A program made the position numbers and the translations under genes. Positions 33,818-44,689 of a stretch of DNA of 64,000 nt are shown here, piece after piece. Position 1 is the stretch's first letter; each line of letters starts with the position of its first letter. Location of the stretch: positions 18,305 through 82,304 of the forward strand of contig JAKSZP010012237.1 in the NCBI GenBank assembly GCA_022478985.1. Reading direction: 5' to 3'. Under the pieces are notes generated by a model, which was not told the origin of the DNA, ran no database searches, and saw only the letters and a list, made by a program, of their open reading frames with translations. The DNA comes from Massospora cicadina. Taxonomy: Eukaryota > Entomophthoromycota > Entomophthoromycetes > Entomophthorales > Entomophthoraceae.

Positions 33818-34261
33818 ACTTGCTTTTATTATTAAAGATTAAATTTGATACGCCAGGCTTTGAAAAATTGACCTTTTATAAATTTTAAGTTTAGAGCCAA
33901 AAATGAGCTGATTATGCTAGAGGACGTATTTTTAAAATTGATTCTACTTTTGATTCAATGTTTTGATTTAAACCAACTTGCTAATTACTCAAATGACCAC
34001 TAACCACATAACAAAACCATTTAGAATATCAAATCAACTGAATATCTAACTGCTCAGCCATAACTATATACTAATTACCATCAAAAATATATAGAATTTT
34101 CACTTAGTACATATAAACCTTTTCATTTTGAACATGAAAATAAAATTTTTTAATGGATTATTGATTGTCACCAGAGATACATAAGTGTGTTAAATCAAAA
34201 AGCCTCTAGCTACTCTAGAAGTTAGTTAAAAACCAATTGCAATATTTAAACATTCCCCCAT

Positions 34262-36420
34262 TGTGAGTTAAAGAAAAGCAATTAAAAAGACAAGCCTTCA
34301 TGCGCATCAGCATAAGAAATGGAGAGTCAGTGGTTTCTTTCATGGAACAGTTCTATATTGAAGTGAATATGTTATTATATTATGAAATGTAGACCTTGGA
34401 TGATGCTGTTGCCGCCATCTTTTCTGGGTTGGCATCTCACCCTCCTCTGGAAGTGCACACCACTCAGTCAAATGCTATTTCCAAAACATCCATGATATAT
34501 AAGGTGCTCTGCTAGATGTCGTTGACTTTCTGTTTTAATCTGGGCCACTTAGATGATAGCTCCTTTCTGCTCCCTGATTTTATCTGCACAGATTCTTGAG
34601 CACTTGCATTAATGACTGAAAATTAAACCTGGGGCAATAAACTTATGAAAACTATTATTAAAGTTGATTTCCCAAAAGCCATGTTTAGTAAAGGGTCCAA
34701 CGCTAACAAGGTGCTTCTTTCTCTTGTGGATATGTTTGACCTGGTAGAAAACAATTCACTATTCTCTTCATTCAGATCCAAGCTGAGATTTAATAACAAC
34801 AACCTAAGGATATCTGATCCTTGCACTCTTATTCCAAGAGTAAGCTATACAAAAAAGTATTAACAACTAAGCTATTTTCAGTTTTTATCAGCTCTTATTA
34901 GGGAATTAATGAATATTTTTATAGTATATTTGGCGCAAAGCTTTTCAGATGTCTACTGAGATCAATTTATTCTTCCCTTAAATTAGATTGATCCTTGAAT
35001 GCAGCTCAATTATCAACTCAGCACTATGTTCTATGCTCAGATGCCAATGAGTTCCAAAGTGACCACCAACTCAAGAAAAGAGAGAGTTACCTCCTCTGAT
35101 TGTCACCCCTCCAAAGGCTGTAGCAAAATCAGTCACAGTCTTAGCCAAGGGGCTACCCAGCCCTGTCCTTCCCCATGCAACAATTTTATAAAAAGGAATA
35201 CCTCCAATTCCACCAAGTTGCCAACAAAGAAATACAAAAAGTAGCACCAGTTGCAAATTTTCCCCAAGACCCACATTACCAGCAAAAACATCGCCACCTT
35301 CACCGCCCTTCCCAAAGTTTGCCTTGTGAATGAGAACACCCTCTCCAAATATATCACTACCATCCTCATAGCAAAAATCAAGCTGCAAGCCCCACTCTGC
35401 TACCTCAACCCCTTTTGAGGATGCGCCCATGACCGTGCTCTCAGCTCTTTGCAGTACACTTTCTGACAGAGAGGAGGAAGATGAGTCTCCCATTCCAGAC
35501 TCACCCAACCATGGACACACAGCGGTTTACCATCTCTGATCTGAGAGGATCATTTTAGTTTTTTTCTTATTTTGATTTGGTTTGAGATATATGTTTATCT
35601 CATTCTGTTCATTCAAATTTTAGTTTAGTATAAGTTTAGCTCCTCTGAGCTTGGTATTGTCCATCACCTGGTTGCTTACCTCAGTTAAATAAATAGATTG
35701 ATATTTGAGTTCTAAGAACTTATCTCTTGGCATATCTTTGCCTTGATTTACTTAGGCAACGTAATTCTTGGTATTTGGTGACTAATTTATTGGTGTCAGG
35801 AACTCAATACCAATTAATTTAGGTTTGTTGCCCAATGACAATTCTACGATTTGACACAAACGTTAGAACGCCTAGATAGTTTATGACAACTCCCCATCTG
35901 TTTGCTCTGAACAATTCCCCATAATAATTTGACTGTTTAGTGTTGCTCCCTCATAAAATTCTTGCTCAATATTGCCAGGGATGATCCTCAACAAAACTAG
36001 ACTAACACTTTTATTGGCAATCATTGTGAGATCTTAGATTTTAACCATTAGTAGAAAATTGATAATCAGTCAATGAGTTGGATAAGGTGGCAAATGAAAT
36101 TCCAACACTTCCACAAGCTTGAAGTTTCTCATGGAGTAGTATCCAGACCCCGCGTTCTGGCCACTGAGAATCAAAAGATTAAGCCCTGGGTCTTGACTCT
36201 GAAGACCAAAAGGAGACCTTTCGGATTATGAGCCCTGAGGATCAAAAACCAGAAACCAAGCGGTCTGAACGTCCTCAGTGTGCCTACTGCAACAAGTTTG
36301 GGCACTATGAGACTGTGTTCTGAAAAAAAGAAAGCCGACATTAAAGAGCAGGGAAAAAGGCTTCAGCGTAGATATAGGCATCCCTATTGCTGAAGAATCT
36401 CATGTGCCTGACTCCCCTAC
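34262..36420 (+). pseudogene. T2 Gag, part 3, with damaged zinc knuckle
   Basis: After the AT-rich insertion gag resumes with SVVSFMEQFYIEVNMLLY-like sequence (about 34,330-34,385). This matches T3 VERFYTKAQPL in position, and ASHPPLEV-type residues follow. It is split again by an ORF1-only LINE fragment at 34,993-35,693. Near the end, QCAYCNKFGHYETV (about 36,274-36,315) is a CCHC nucleic-acid knuckle whose last Cys reads Phe. Confidence 0.7.
34993..35693 (+). mobile_element. ORF1-only LINE fragment (copy c)
   Basis: Flanking direct repeats are TAGATTGAT (34,984-34,992 and 35,694-35,702). It ends GGTATTGTCCATCACCTGGT then TGCTTACCTCAGTTAAATAA, the shared tail. Its last 250 bp align with copies a and d. 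It is truncated at the 5' side and has no reverse transcriptase. Confidence 0.75.
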
Positions 36421-36779
36421 TAAATTGCTTCCTTACCCTTTGTTGAGAATACCCCTGGGATGAATCTGAAGGGGTTACGAGGATGTTAGTTACTACATAC
36501 TAGAAGTACCCGCTAAAGTGGAACTTCCTGATTGTTTAAATGCTGGAGGAGAAGATGAGACCACTATACCTGAGGACACGTACCTCAGCTAAGTTCTAGG
36601 GTGTCCTGCCTTTATTGACACTGCCATCGATTCTGATCAGCTCCTGGATGGCTTTATTCGACCTCTCCAGAAAGGTCACACCATGAAGTCCAACTTGGAG
36701 AGCTACCCAGATACCGCTCATAAACTAACCTCTACATTCTCATTCAATGAGGTCCTGCTCTTTATCCTAACTTCAAAGG

Positions 36780-37520
36780 AACACTCACAAAGGTGGAAGT
36801 GGTCATTCAAAAAGACCAGGTGATGTTCATCCTGGATACTGGCTTTCCAGTGAACGTAATCTCCTCAAAGCTTATCAAAAAATCAAGCTGGCACCTAGCT
36901 TGGATTGCAATCAAGACTTGGAACCGCAAGCCTAAACAACACCCACGCCATTGGGCATACCCTTTCTTATCCATTTAAAATTGGAAAGCTCATATTATCA
37001 CTCTCAGCAGTGGCCTTGTGCAACAACACCTATGATATGCTCATATGTACCCAGTTTATAATTGAGTACTATGTAATAAACCACATGAAGAAAGATTTCC
37101 TCTCTTTACTTAACTATGAAGTCCCTTTAATCTTTTATTCAATAAAGATCCCAAAAAGAACAAATAATCTTTCCTAGTTGAATACACATTTTACACTTTG
37201 CCTTTAAATTATACCACCTCTGGGAAAAATAAAAAATACCCCAAATATGTGGTTTATAGTGACCGTATTCCTTTCTATGCTTTAGACGAGGTAGTATAAG
37301 CCTGGTGAACAACGAGTGGTTGACACAAAGATCACGCTCCAAATTCCACACCACTACTTGTTGCACCTCATAAGTCTTGAGGGCGTTAGCCCCTTGCAGC
37401 CTCAAGTATTGCCTGGTATACTAGACCCAGCCTACCAGAGGCCTATTACTATTATTTTGGGGAACCTCACTGGAAAGGACATGGTTGTAAGAAAACACAG
37501 GAGATTGGCAGAGGATTATT
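36780..37520 (+). pseudogene. T2 protease and spacer
   Basis: FILDTGFPVNVISSKLIKK (36,825-36,880) is the T3 protease motif with Ser to Phe after the catalytic DTG. SAVALCNNTYDMLICTQFI follows about 130 bases on, matching T3 ALTNNTYDLLIGTQFM. Frameshifts separate the parts. Confidence 0.85.
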
Positions 37521-37639
37521 GACCCCATAGAGGACATTTAAAGTAATTACATCATTTTCTCTATGATGAACTTGGGTTTGCCAATGGATAACAAAGTATG
37601 TACCTTACCCAATGTTTATATCTCGGATGAGCTGACCCC

Positions 37640-38990
37640 AGATGAACTTGATAAAGACCACACATTATTGGAAGAGATAGCGACATATTTTTAAATCAGA
37701 TAATGACTATGGCCATATAAAAAACTGGAGCCACTCCATTGATGTGGGTGATGCCCATCTTATTCTGTCAAACTTTACTGCAAGTCAAAGGTGGAAGAAC
37801 AATATATGAGGACGGAACTTAAGCAGTTACTAGACGTGGGGTTACTAATTCATTCACTAAGCCCTTGGTCTTCCCCCCTTTTGCTAATCAAAAAGAAGAA
37901 TGGAGGTCATCAGGTAGTCATGGACTGCTGAAAACTAAATAACCTCACAAAAAAGGACAATTATCCTATCCCTTGTATTGATGACGCCCTAGAACAACTT
38001 TCCAGATCTAACTTCTTTTCCACAATGGACTTGGCTAGCATCTCTTGGAAAATGGACCTTTCTCCACAAGAACAAAATAAATGCACTCTTATTTGCAGCG
38101 AGGGTCTCTTGTCAATCCAAAAGATTACCTCAAAGGTTGTGCAACGCACCTGCAACTCTCCAGCGCGCCATGGATAACATCTTGAAGGACTTAAAGTTAA
38201 GTTCTGTCATCGTCTTTCTTGATGACATCACGATGTTCTCTAAAACCTTCACTGAACAATCTACTCACCTGAAGGAGGTTTTAACGCTTATGTAAGTCAA
38301 ATGTCAAGTTTAACTCCTCAAGTGCACCTTTTTTTAGTACTAGATGGTCCCAACCCAAGGGGGATTCATCGATGTTCCTTAAGTGCACCTTATTCCAGAA
38401 GAAATTAGACATCTTGGGACACGCCATCTCTCAGGAAGGAAACCAACCTATACAGAAAAAGGTTGAAACAATATCAAAAATGCCTCCCCTAAAAAAATCT
38501 AAGAAATATTCAGGTATTATTAGGAATGATGGGGTATAACCATCAGTTCATCCCCAAGTTCACCCAGTTCAGCGAGCCTCTTGTTTGCCTAATGACAAAA
38601 AAACACTCCTTTTCATTAAGGCGCCATAAAAATGCCGCTTTTGAGACGCTGAAGCAACTGCTACAACAATGTCCTATACTGAGGCACCCAAATTATAATA
38701 ATCCCTTCATCTTGTTCACTGACGCCTCAGACTATGCCATTAGGGCCATCTTAGCTCAATTGGATGGAAACGGTGTAAATCATCATGTATCCTACTTCAG
38801 CAAGATGCTGTCAAAGACGGAAATCAACTACAGCATCACAGAGATGGAGTGGCTTGCCATTTTGTTAGATGTGAAGCACTACCGCCTTTTCCTGTATGGA
38901 ACTAAATTCACTGTAGTTACCAACCACGCTTCACTGAAATGGTTACATAACATGAAGGATCCTACTGTCCAGTTTTCGCGCTGAGCTTTA
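37640..38990 (+). pseudogene. T2 reverse transcriptase and RNase H
   Basis: Blocks in order are RTELKQLLDVGLLIHSLSPW, IKKKNGGHQVVMDC, KLNNLTKKDNYPIPCIDDA, and FFSTMDLAS. The FLDDITMFSKTF catalytic box (about 38,215-38,250) is intact. RNase H has FILFTDASDYAIRAILAQL, NYSITEMEWLAILLDVKHY and VVTNHASLKW (38,700-38,945). The last catalytic Asp is Asn (VVTNHA for VVTDHA). Micro-retroposon copy 7 splits the frame at 38,331. Confidence 0.9.
38331..38375 (-). mobile_element. Micro-retroposon copy 7 (full length)
   Basis: A T-run, then AGTACTAGATGGTCCCAACC and GGATTCATCGATGTT, is flanked by TCCTCAAGTGCACCTT (38,315-38,330) and TCCTTAAGTGCACCTT (38,376-38,391). The one mismatch is a C/T transition. 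It lies within the T2 reverse transcriptase. Confidence 0.92.
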
Positions 38991-40314
38991 AAGTCTGGCA
39001 TTATAACACGAAGCTCAAACACCACGGTGAAACCTGACACATGAATGTTGATGGGTTAGTTTAGCTACCAGTCCTGCATTTGGATAACAGCGAGGCGGAG
39101 AGGTTATATGACCTACTAATGACCCCTCTGACTGGGAGGATGAGGATGAGCCTGCCCAGAAAATATTAGGCCGGCACTCCCACAACACCAAAGTGGAGAG
39201 CAGGAAGTTGTATAAGCAGGTGAGGGGCAAGGTGGTTGCACTATCTACGGCTTTTGAACGTGTACTGCTATCCTATAAGCTCACTCTACCTAGGCATGGG
39301 GGAGCAATGAAAACCCATGTCTGTATTAGGGTGTTACACCATTGGGAAGGAATCATGGAAACTATTGTTGAAGTCTTGGAAGCCTGCCTCACCTGTAAGA
39401 AGCAGTCAAGTTTTAAGATTAAACACAAATGATAACCTACTACCAACTACCACCTTCCAACAACCTTTCCATATCATCAGCCTAGACGTGGTAGGTCCCC
39501 TCCCACAGACTACTAGTGGGAACAGATAGATCTAAGCAGGCATTGCTCATCTTTGGGAGTGGATTGAAGCTGTGGCTCACCCAGCCTAAACGGCCAAGGC
39601 CACTGCAACGTTCTTACATCAAAACATTTTCACTCACCATGGCTGTCCCCAAGTACTACACTGCGAAAATGGTAAGAACTTCACCGCCAGAGTAGTCAAG
39701 ATCCTGGCTACCTTTATGGGTAACCAACAACTCTTTCTGGCCCGTACAATCCCAATATCAATGGGATTGTGGAGGTGCCTATGGAACCTTCATATCATTC
39801 CTTCTAAATATGGCATCTTTTGATCCACTCTATGGGATCAATTATTACCCAGTTTTCTTATGGGATGCTGGATTAGTTATCATTGGATCCTGAAAATGTC
39901 CCCATTCCGTGTTTTATATGGGTAGGAACCAGGAATACCTTCTCTTTTAGCTAAAACTGTTTTCTATAGAGTTGAGTGACTTCAGAAAGCCATGAGAAGA
40001 TTGTCTCGGCGCATCCTCCAGTTCCAATCTGAGGCCATGACCAATTTAGCTAAAACTAGATTAGAGAAGGACAGGCTGCAAATGATCTCCAGGCCCCCTA
40101 CCTTTCTTCCAAGTGTCTGACCTGGCTCTGTATTGCCATAACCGCATCACTTATAAAAGTGGTAAGCTTGATCAATCTGGGAAGGCCTTTTCATCATCAC
40201 CTACAAGAGAGGTGCTGAGTATTCTATAAAATCCCTGGATACAGGTATTATTATCAATTGGGTACATGGCTGCTTTATACAGCTTTATTTTCCCCTCAAC
40301 ATTTAAGATGTGAA
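38991..40314 (+). pseudogene. T2 integrase
   Basis: The zinc-finger segment HHWEGIMETIVEVLEACLTC then CKKQ is at about 39,340-39,405. The core HIISLDVVGPLPQTTSGNR (39,474-39,530) holds the first catalytic Asp, and a CENGKNF-like block (about 39,660) has Glu for the second Asp. The C-terminus reads SEAMTNLAKTRLEKD and TYKRGAEYSIKS (about 40,030-40,230), the same as T3. Stops are numerous. Confidence 0.8.
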
Positions 40315-41073
40315 TGATGTCAAACAATTTTATATCAATTTCAGGAGAAGACTGTTTTGGCAATAATAGTCTGAATTTACTAAGTACAAAATTGCCCAAC
40401 TCACGGTGAAATGAATAACCTGAGTGATCATTACTCCTCGCCTACCATTGACAAGGGCAGATTGAGCTGCCCTTGTCACTCCTAACCCTCGGCGGAATAC
40501 CCCACATGAGTTGGAGAGTCTCCCAATCCCTATAGATAATTCTGTGTGTTTGTCTATAGCAAAACCACCCCCTTATATAGTTTTGAGGGGGTCTCAAAGG
40601 GTAAATAAATTTTACCCATTGATCATGAGCTGAAGCAGATGGAGATTGGCTGCAATGAGCTTATATCCGATGCAAATGATTGTGAATAATATATAAAAAC
40701 TTTCCTGCATGGTTTTATACTACCTACGATGGACTAATCACATTGTGATAATACCAGACAAAGAAAAATTACTTTCCTGATTGTGGATTGGCCAGATCAT
40801 TAAACTATCTAAGCCAGGCCACTCAGTCTATATTAAATTTAATTTTTGCCCCACTATTAGCCTTTGAGAACTTTAGATACTTGGGGAAGGTATTGAAATA
40901 AAGTATCATCTATCCCACCCAAGCCACAAATTAGAAAAAAACTATAATATATCATCTATTGTTTGACATGGTTTAAGTTTGCCAATTTATTTTGCAAAAA
41001 AACAAATAAAAAAATTGTTTGTGGAAATCCTGCTGAATATCAGCACGTGTGAGCATTAGCTAGCAGTATTCCA
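40315..41073 (+). repeat. T2 3' LTR
   Basis: It starts TGATGTCAAACAATT and matches the 5' LTR (7,038-7,796) throughout. The TATA-like CCTTATATAG lies at about 40,571. The terminal hairpin is partly decayed (AGCAGTATTCCATA). The right end is uncertain by a few bases. Confidence 0.85.
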
Positions 41074-41180
41074 TACCTTTTTAAAGAAAATTGAAGGAAG
41101 TCTCAAAGGATAAATATATTTGATCACCAATCAAAAAGTAGAGAATAACTAAAATTGACAAAAATGAATTAAATTTGAGC

Positions 41181-41495
41181 CCACATAACGTTAATGCCCC
41201 CTATGCCCTTGCTCTTCGCCTTACCCCATGCTCTTCTATGGGAAGAGGAAAATACTGCTGAGGATGAGCCCCTAAATCCTCCTCCCCTTACACCATGGTA
41301 GTATAAGCGGCTATCCGCTGTTTACCTGGTGGTTGTGTTTTCATGTTGCATTTAGTCTATCCCTTTTCGTTGGGTTGGTTTTTTTATTATTTTATTTCAC
41401 TTTTCTTTTTTTAGTACTAGATGTATTTTATTTCGCTTTTCAAGATTTAATATTGTTTGTCCCCTGGTTGGCATACCTTGAGTAAATTTGAAATT
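41181..41495 (+). mobile_element. ORF1-only LINE fragment (copy d)
   Basis: It is flanked by TGAATTAAATTTGAGC (41,165-41,180) and TGAATTAAATCTGAGC (41,496-41,511). It contains CCATGGTAGTATAAGCGGCT and a CTGTTTACCTGGTGG block also present in copy a, and ends with TGTCCCCTGGTTGGC of the shared tail. It is strongly 5'-truncated and hosts micro-retroposon copy 8. Confidence 0.85.
41406..41423 (-). mobile_element. Micro-retroposon copy 8 (5'-truncated)
   Basis: A T-run plus AGTACTAGATG is flanked by TATTTTATTTCACTTTTC (41,388-41,405) and TATTTTATTTCGCTTTTC (41,424-41,441). It is inserted in copy d of the ORF1-only LINE. Confidence 0.85.
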
Positions 41496-42184
41496 TGAAT
41501 TAAATCTGAGCTAACTGATTAGGTGATTATAAGTAAATCTAAATGTTCACATCCTTTGAACATCTTAGCAATTGATGACCAGTAAGTTATGTCAGATTAA
41601 AAATATCTAAAGCGCTCTGATTGTTCAACCTTCTCAAAATCAAAAATGTCTTCTTTTGATTCAAAACGTGTCACCTTGGATCAGTAATGCGTCGTTTTGG
41701 ATGGTAATATGAATCAAAATAAGACGATAATAAAGGTTAGACTAATCTTTGGATCAAGTAAACCAAACCAAACTTCATCAGGTATAACGTTGATATTCTG
41801 AAAGCATCCCCAAATCTACGTCCTCACATTGTTGGCAAATCACAGCAAATGAAGGAACATAATCTTGGTCATGTTCAAATGTCTTTCCCCTTATACAAAA
41901 ATATATAAAATTTCTTTTATTTATAAATGTCGCGTAGCATGGTTTAAATATTTAATCAGAATCTATGGGCTTTAATTTATAAAGAGGTATAAAAATCCCT
42001 GTTTATTTAATAAAGTATAATTTACTATATCTATCTTCCTTGTATTTTTCCAATAATATTTATGGTCTACCTTTAGGTCTCAAAGTTTTAGATAGTTGCC
42101 AAGTATAAGTACTTCTGTGACTGTCAATATTGTTGGAATCTTGAGGTTAAGCACCTGCGAGCAGCACCATGATAAGAATTAACA

Positions 42185-42204
42185 AGTGTTGCTAACTACA
42201 GGGG
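42185..42204 (+). promoter_or_regulatory. Candidate primer-binding site of T1
   Basis: AGTGTTGCTAACTACAGGGG directly follows the LTR and parallels the sites of T2 and T3. Confidence 0.55.
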
Positions 42205-42389
42205 CCAGGTACACCACAATTTTCACTTTTAATAGCTGAGAATATAGGATGCGCCTACTTTTAGCGTTACCAGATGGCTCAATATTGGGAATAGTGATGA
42301 GGATGAAAGGATGGAAAGCACTTATGCTTTTACATATGAAGAGCAATTCATTAATGTTGTCATACCAATAAACTCGTCATATTACTTGG

Positions 42390-44450
42390 CCTTCCTCTGA
42401 TGCTGTTAGAAGTTTAACTCATGGCAGATTAGACCCTGGAGACATTGCATATCTTGAATTAGGTTATTTTGTAGAGTATTGTCAGATGTTTCTCTATGAG
42501 AATAGAACTTCCCAATACTTATAGTCAACTTGTAAATCAAACTATATATGTCCGAAAATTCGCTAATTGGCCTTGATCCATATGGTACATTTTCTAGATG
42601 TGCTTTTTGAAGAGCTACTTCATCACATACCGAGCCATGATGCCCTGTTTCTTGCTTATGATACCCTCTATAACCTGGCATCAAGACATTTTGGGAATTA
42701 AAGGTCTGGAGTAGAAGAGAACAAAAGATTTATAATTTGACTTCATGAGCGAATTACTATGATTGAACATAATGTAGCAAAGTACGTAGAAGAAGCCATG
42801 AAGATATAATTCATTGAGCTGGATGTGTCTGCTATAAAAACTTAGTCATTTATTGATGAATTTGCAAAATAACTTACCAAACATGAAGCTCAAACTTATA
42901 GCTAACTGTTATCTAAGGCTTCTATCTCTCAGCAAGATAATGATCAACGTAGAACCTTTTGGAGCAACAAATAACCCAAGCCTTATTTCGACTTGGAGAA
43001 ATTGAACTACATCCTTCTCAAAGTGTTCAAGGTTCTATTTCCACATTGGAGAACAAAATTTGCACAACTGGAAAAGGAGTAACGCTAAAAGTCTTCCTCA
43101 AAAATGTCAAATATCTGGCTAATTAATTTATCAAGTGTGAAAAGGGTTTCCAAAGTGTCAATAGCACAATTGAAGGGTAAGATTGGTTACAGGATGTTTG
43201 CAAGCACTTGAATAACATTGAGAATACTTGTGATTAAGTTAAGAACAGAAAAAAATCTCAAGGGTCTCACCCAGTTGATGATTCAGGATGTAAGATCAAA
43301 GAGGATTTCCTCAAGCGTGTCAGGGATGTAAAATCTAATAATCAAATTTTGTTTTCTTTGATTTAATCTACGCTTTAAGGTTAAAGAGCTAAAACACTGA
43401 GTCAAAGATCTTGTGACTAACAAGATTTAGATGGAAGCCAGGATAACCTTATTTAGATCCGTAAACCTTTTGACCCCTGAATAATGGAAACTGACTTAGA
43501 TATGAAAGAGCAAAAATGTCATCTCTCTCATTCATTAGATCATTTAGAGATTTGACCTGATGCCACTGGGCGTGATACTCTCACCATCCATGCCCTTACC
43601 AAAGGTGAACCAGTCCCATTTTAACCTACTTTTGAAGACAAGATTATCCCTGCCTAAAGTAGCATTGCCACATTTCTGTATGTTTATGAATCTTTTTGGA
43701 AGGAGCTAGCCATCACCAGAAAGTAAAACTTATCCTCACCTGCTTTAGTCATATGGCCCAAGAAGTTATGGTTCCACATATAGAAGTCCTATTACCTGGG
43801 TCAAGAATCAAGAAAGATCTTATCAATGAATTTAGTTAAAAACAGAGATTGAGCATGGAGAAGCAGGTTTTCATGAGAATCATTGTGAAGTAAGGAAAAC
43901 CAGTTGCTTCTTTTTCAATTGGTTCTACAATGATGTTTTGACCTTTTATAACTTTATATTCTCACCCCCAACGACGCAATAGCTGCCAATTTGACTATGT
44001 TGGCCCCTCATCCTTCTTTTGATATGAACGCCACTTCAGTGAAACGTTATCTCAGAAATGTTCACTAAATAAAGGAAGCCCTGTTAAACGTCGCTTATCT
44101 CCAAAAACTCAAAACATGGGGAGTTACTTTCAAACCTCAAGAACTAATTATTGAGGATCAAAAGTGAAAACAAACTGAGCGTCCATTCTGGACCTATCCT
44201 AAAAGAATTGAACATGTTTAAATGATTGTTGTAAGAAGAGATCTGAAGATGGTGAGCAGGAAAAAGATTTGTAAATGTAGGTACAGGTACCCGTATTCTG
44301 AATAATCTGTAGTGCATGAGAAATCCCCTCTCCCATTGCACGTCTAGCTTGTATATGTAACACATCCAAGAAAATTCTTAAGGAGTTTTAAAAATGTTAG
44401 TTATTATGTTTTAGGAGCAACTGCCTATATCAAGATTCCAGAATGTTTGA
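42390..44450 (+). pseudogene. T1 Gag
   Basis: It aligns with T2 gag (7,990-8,782 then 29,329-30,005), for example GACCCTGGAGACATTGC and CATATGGCCCAAGAAGTTAT. The place where T2 has its zinc knuckle (about 44,180) no longer has readable Cys residues. No frame exceeds 100 codons. Confidence 0.65.
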
Positions 44451-44689
44451 ACGCTGAGGGTTTAGACAACGCTATGATGCCAGATGGAACCTACCTCAGG
44501 CAAGTTCTGGGATTTCCAGAATTACTCTTACAACTAGTGATGCTAACCAGTTTATTGCCTTGCTAATTAGACCAATCTACCGTGTTTTTACCTTACAATT
44601 TATCAAGAAAATATGACCTGAGACCAGTAAAAAAATAAAATTTCACTTTAAATCTCAATGAAGTCCTTGCCATCCCCTCAGCTTTAGTA

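Larger units (their letters stand above)
32531..34261. other. AT-rich intergenic-type DNA with MITE-like inverted repeats
   Basis: No coding frame is credible here. TTGATTTGATAAGCTTATTT (about 32,915) is inverted at about 33,135-33,160. An AACTGCTCA...TAAAAATATAT...ACATATAAA block occurs twice directly (about 33,260-33,335 and 34,055-34,130). These suggest one or two short decayed DNA transposons. Micro-retroposons (three) and SINE-3 lie within. Confidence 0.45.
7038..41073 (+). mobile_element. T2: Ty3/gypsy element inserted in the T1 LTR
   Basis: Two direct LTRs of about 758 bp (7,038-7,796 and about 40,315-41,073) bound gag, protease, reverse transcriptase, RNase H and integrase in plus-strand Ty3 order. 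Gag is split twice, by T3 at 8,782 and by AT-rich DNA at about 30,006. The end bases are blurred: the flanks read ACCCC on the left and TACCT on the right, so the target-site duplication is uncertain. The T1 LTR sequence clearly resumes after 41,073. LTR identity is moderate, and each pol domain carries several stops. Confidence 0.8.
41074..42184 (+). repeat. T1 5' LTR, right part
   Basis: It aligns with the T1 3' LTR from about 50,620 to 51,397, including CAGTAAGTTATG and GAGGTTAAGCACCTGC. It ends AATTAACA before the primer site and carries copy d of the ORF1-only LINE. Removing that copy gives an LTR length close to the 3' copy. Confidence 0.75.

Noticed and set aside
35071..35520. 149-codon minus-strand frame
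   Set aside because: It is antisense to an ORF1-only LINE fragment whose plus-strand tail and duplications fix the orientation; no domain is recognised.
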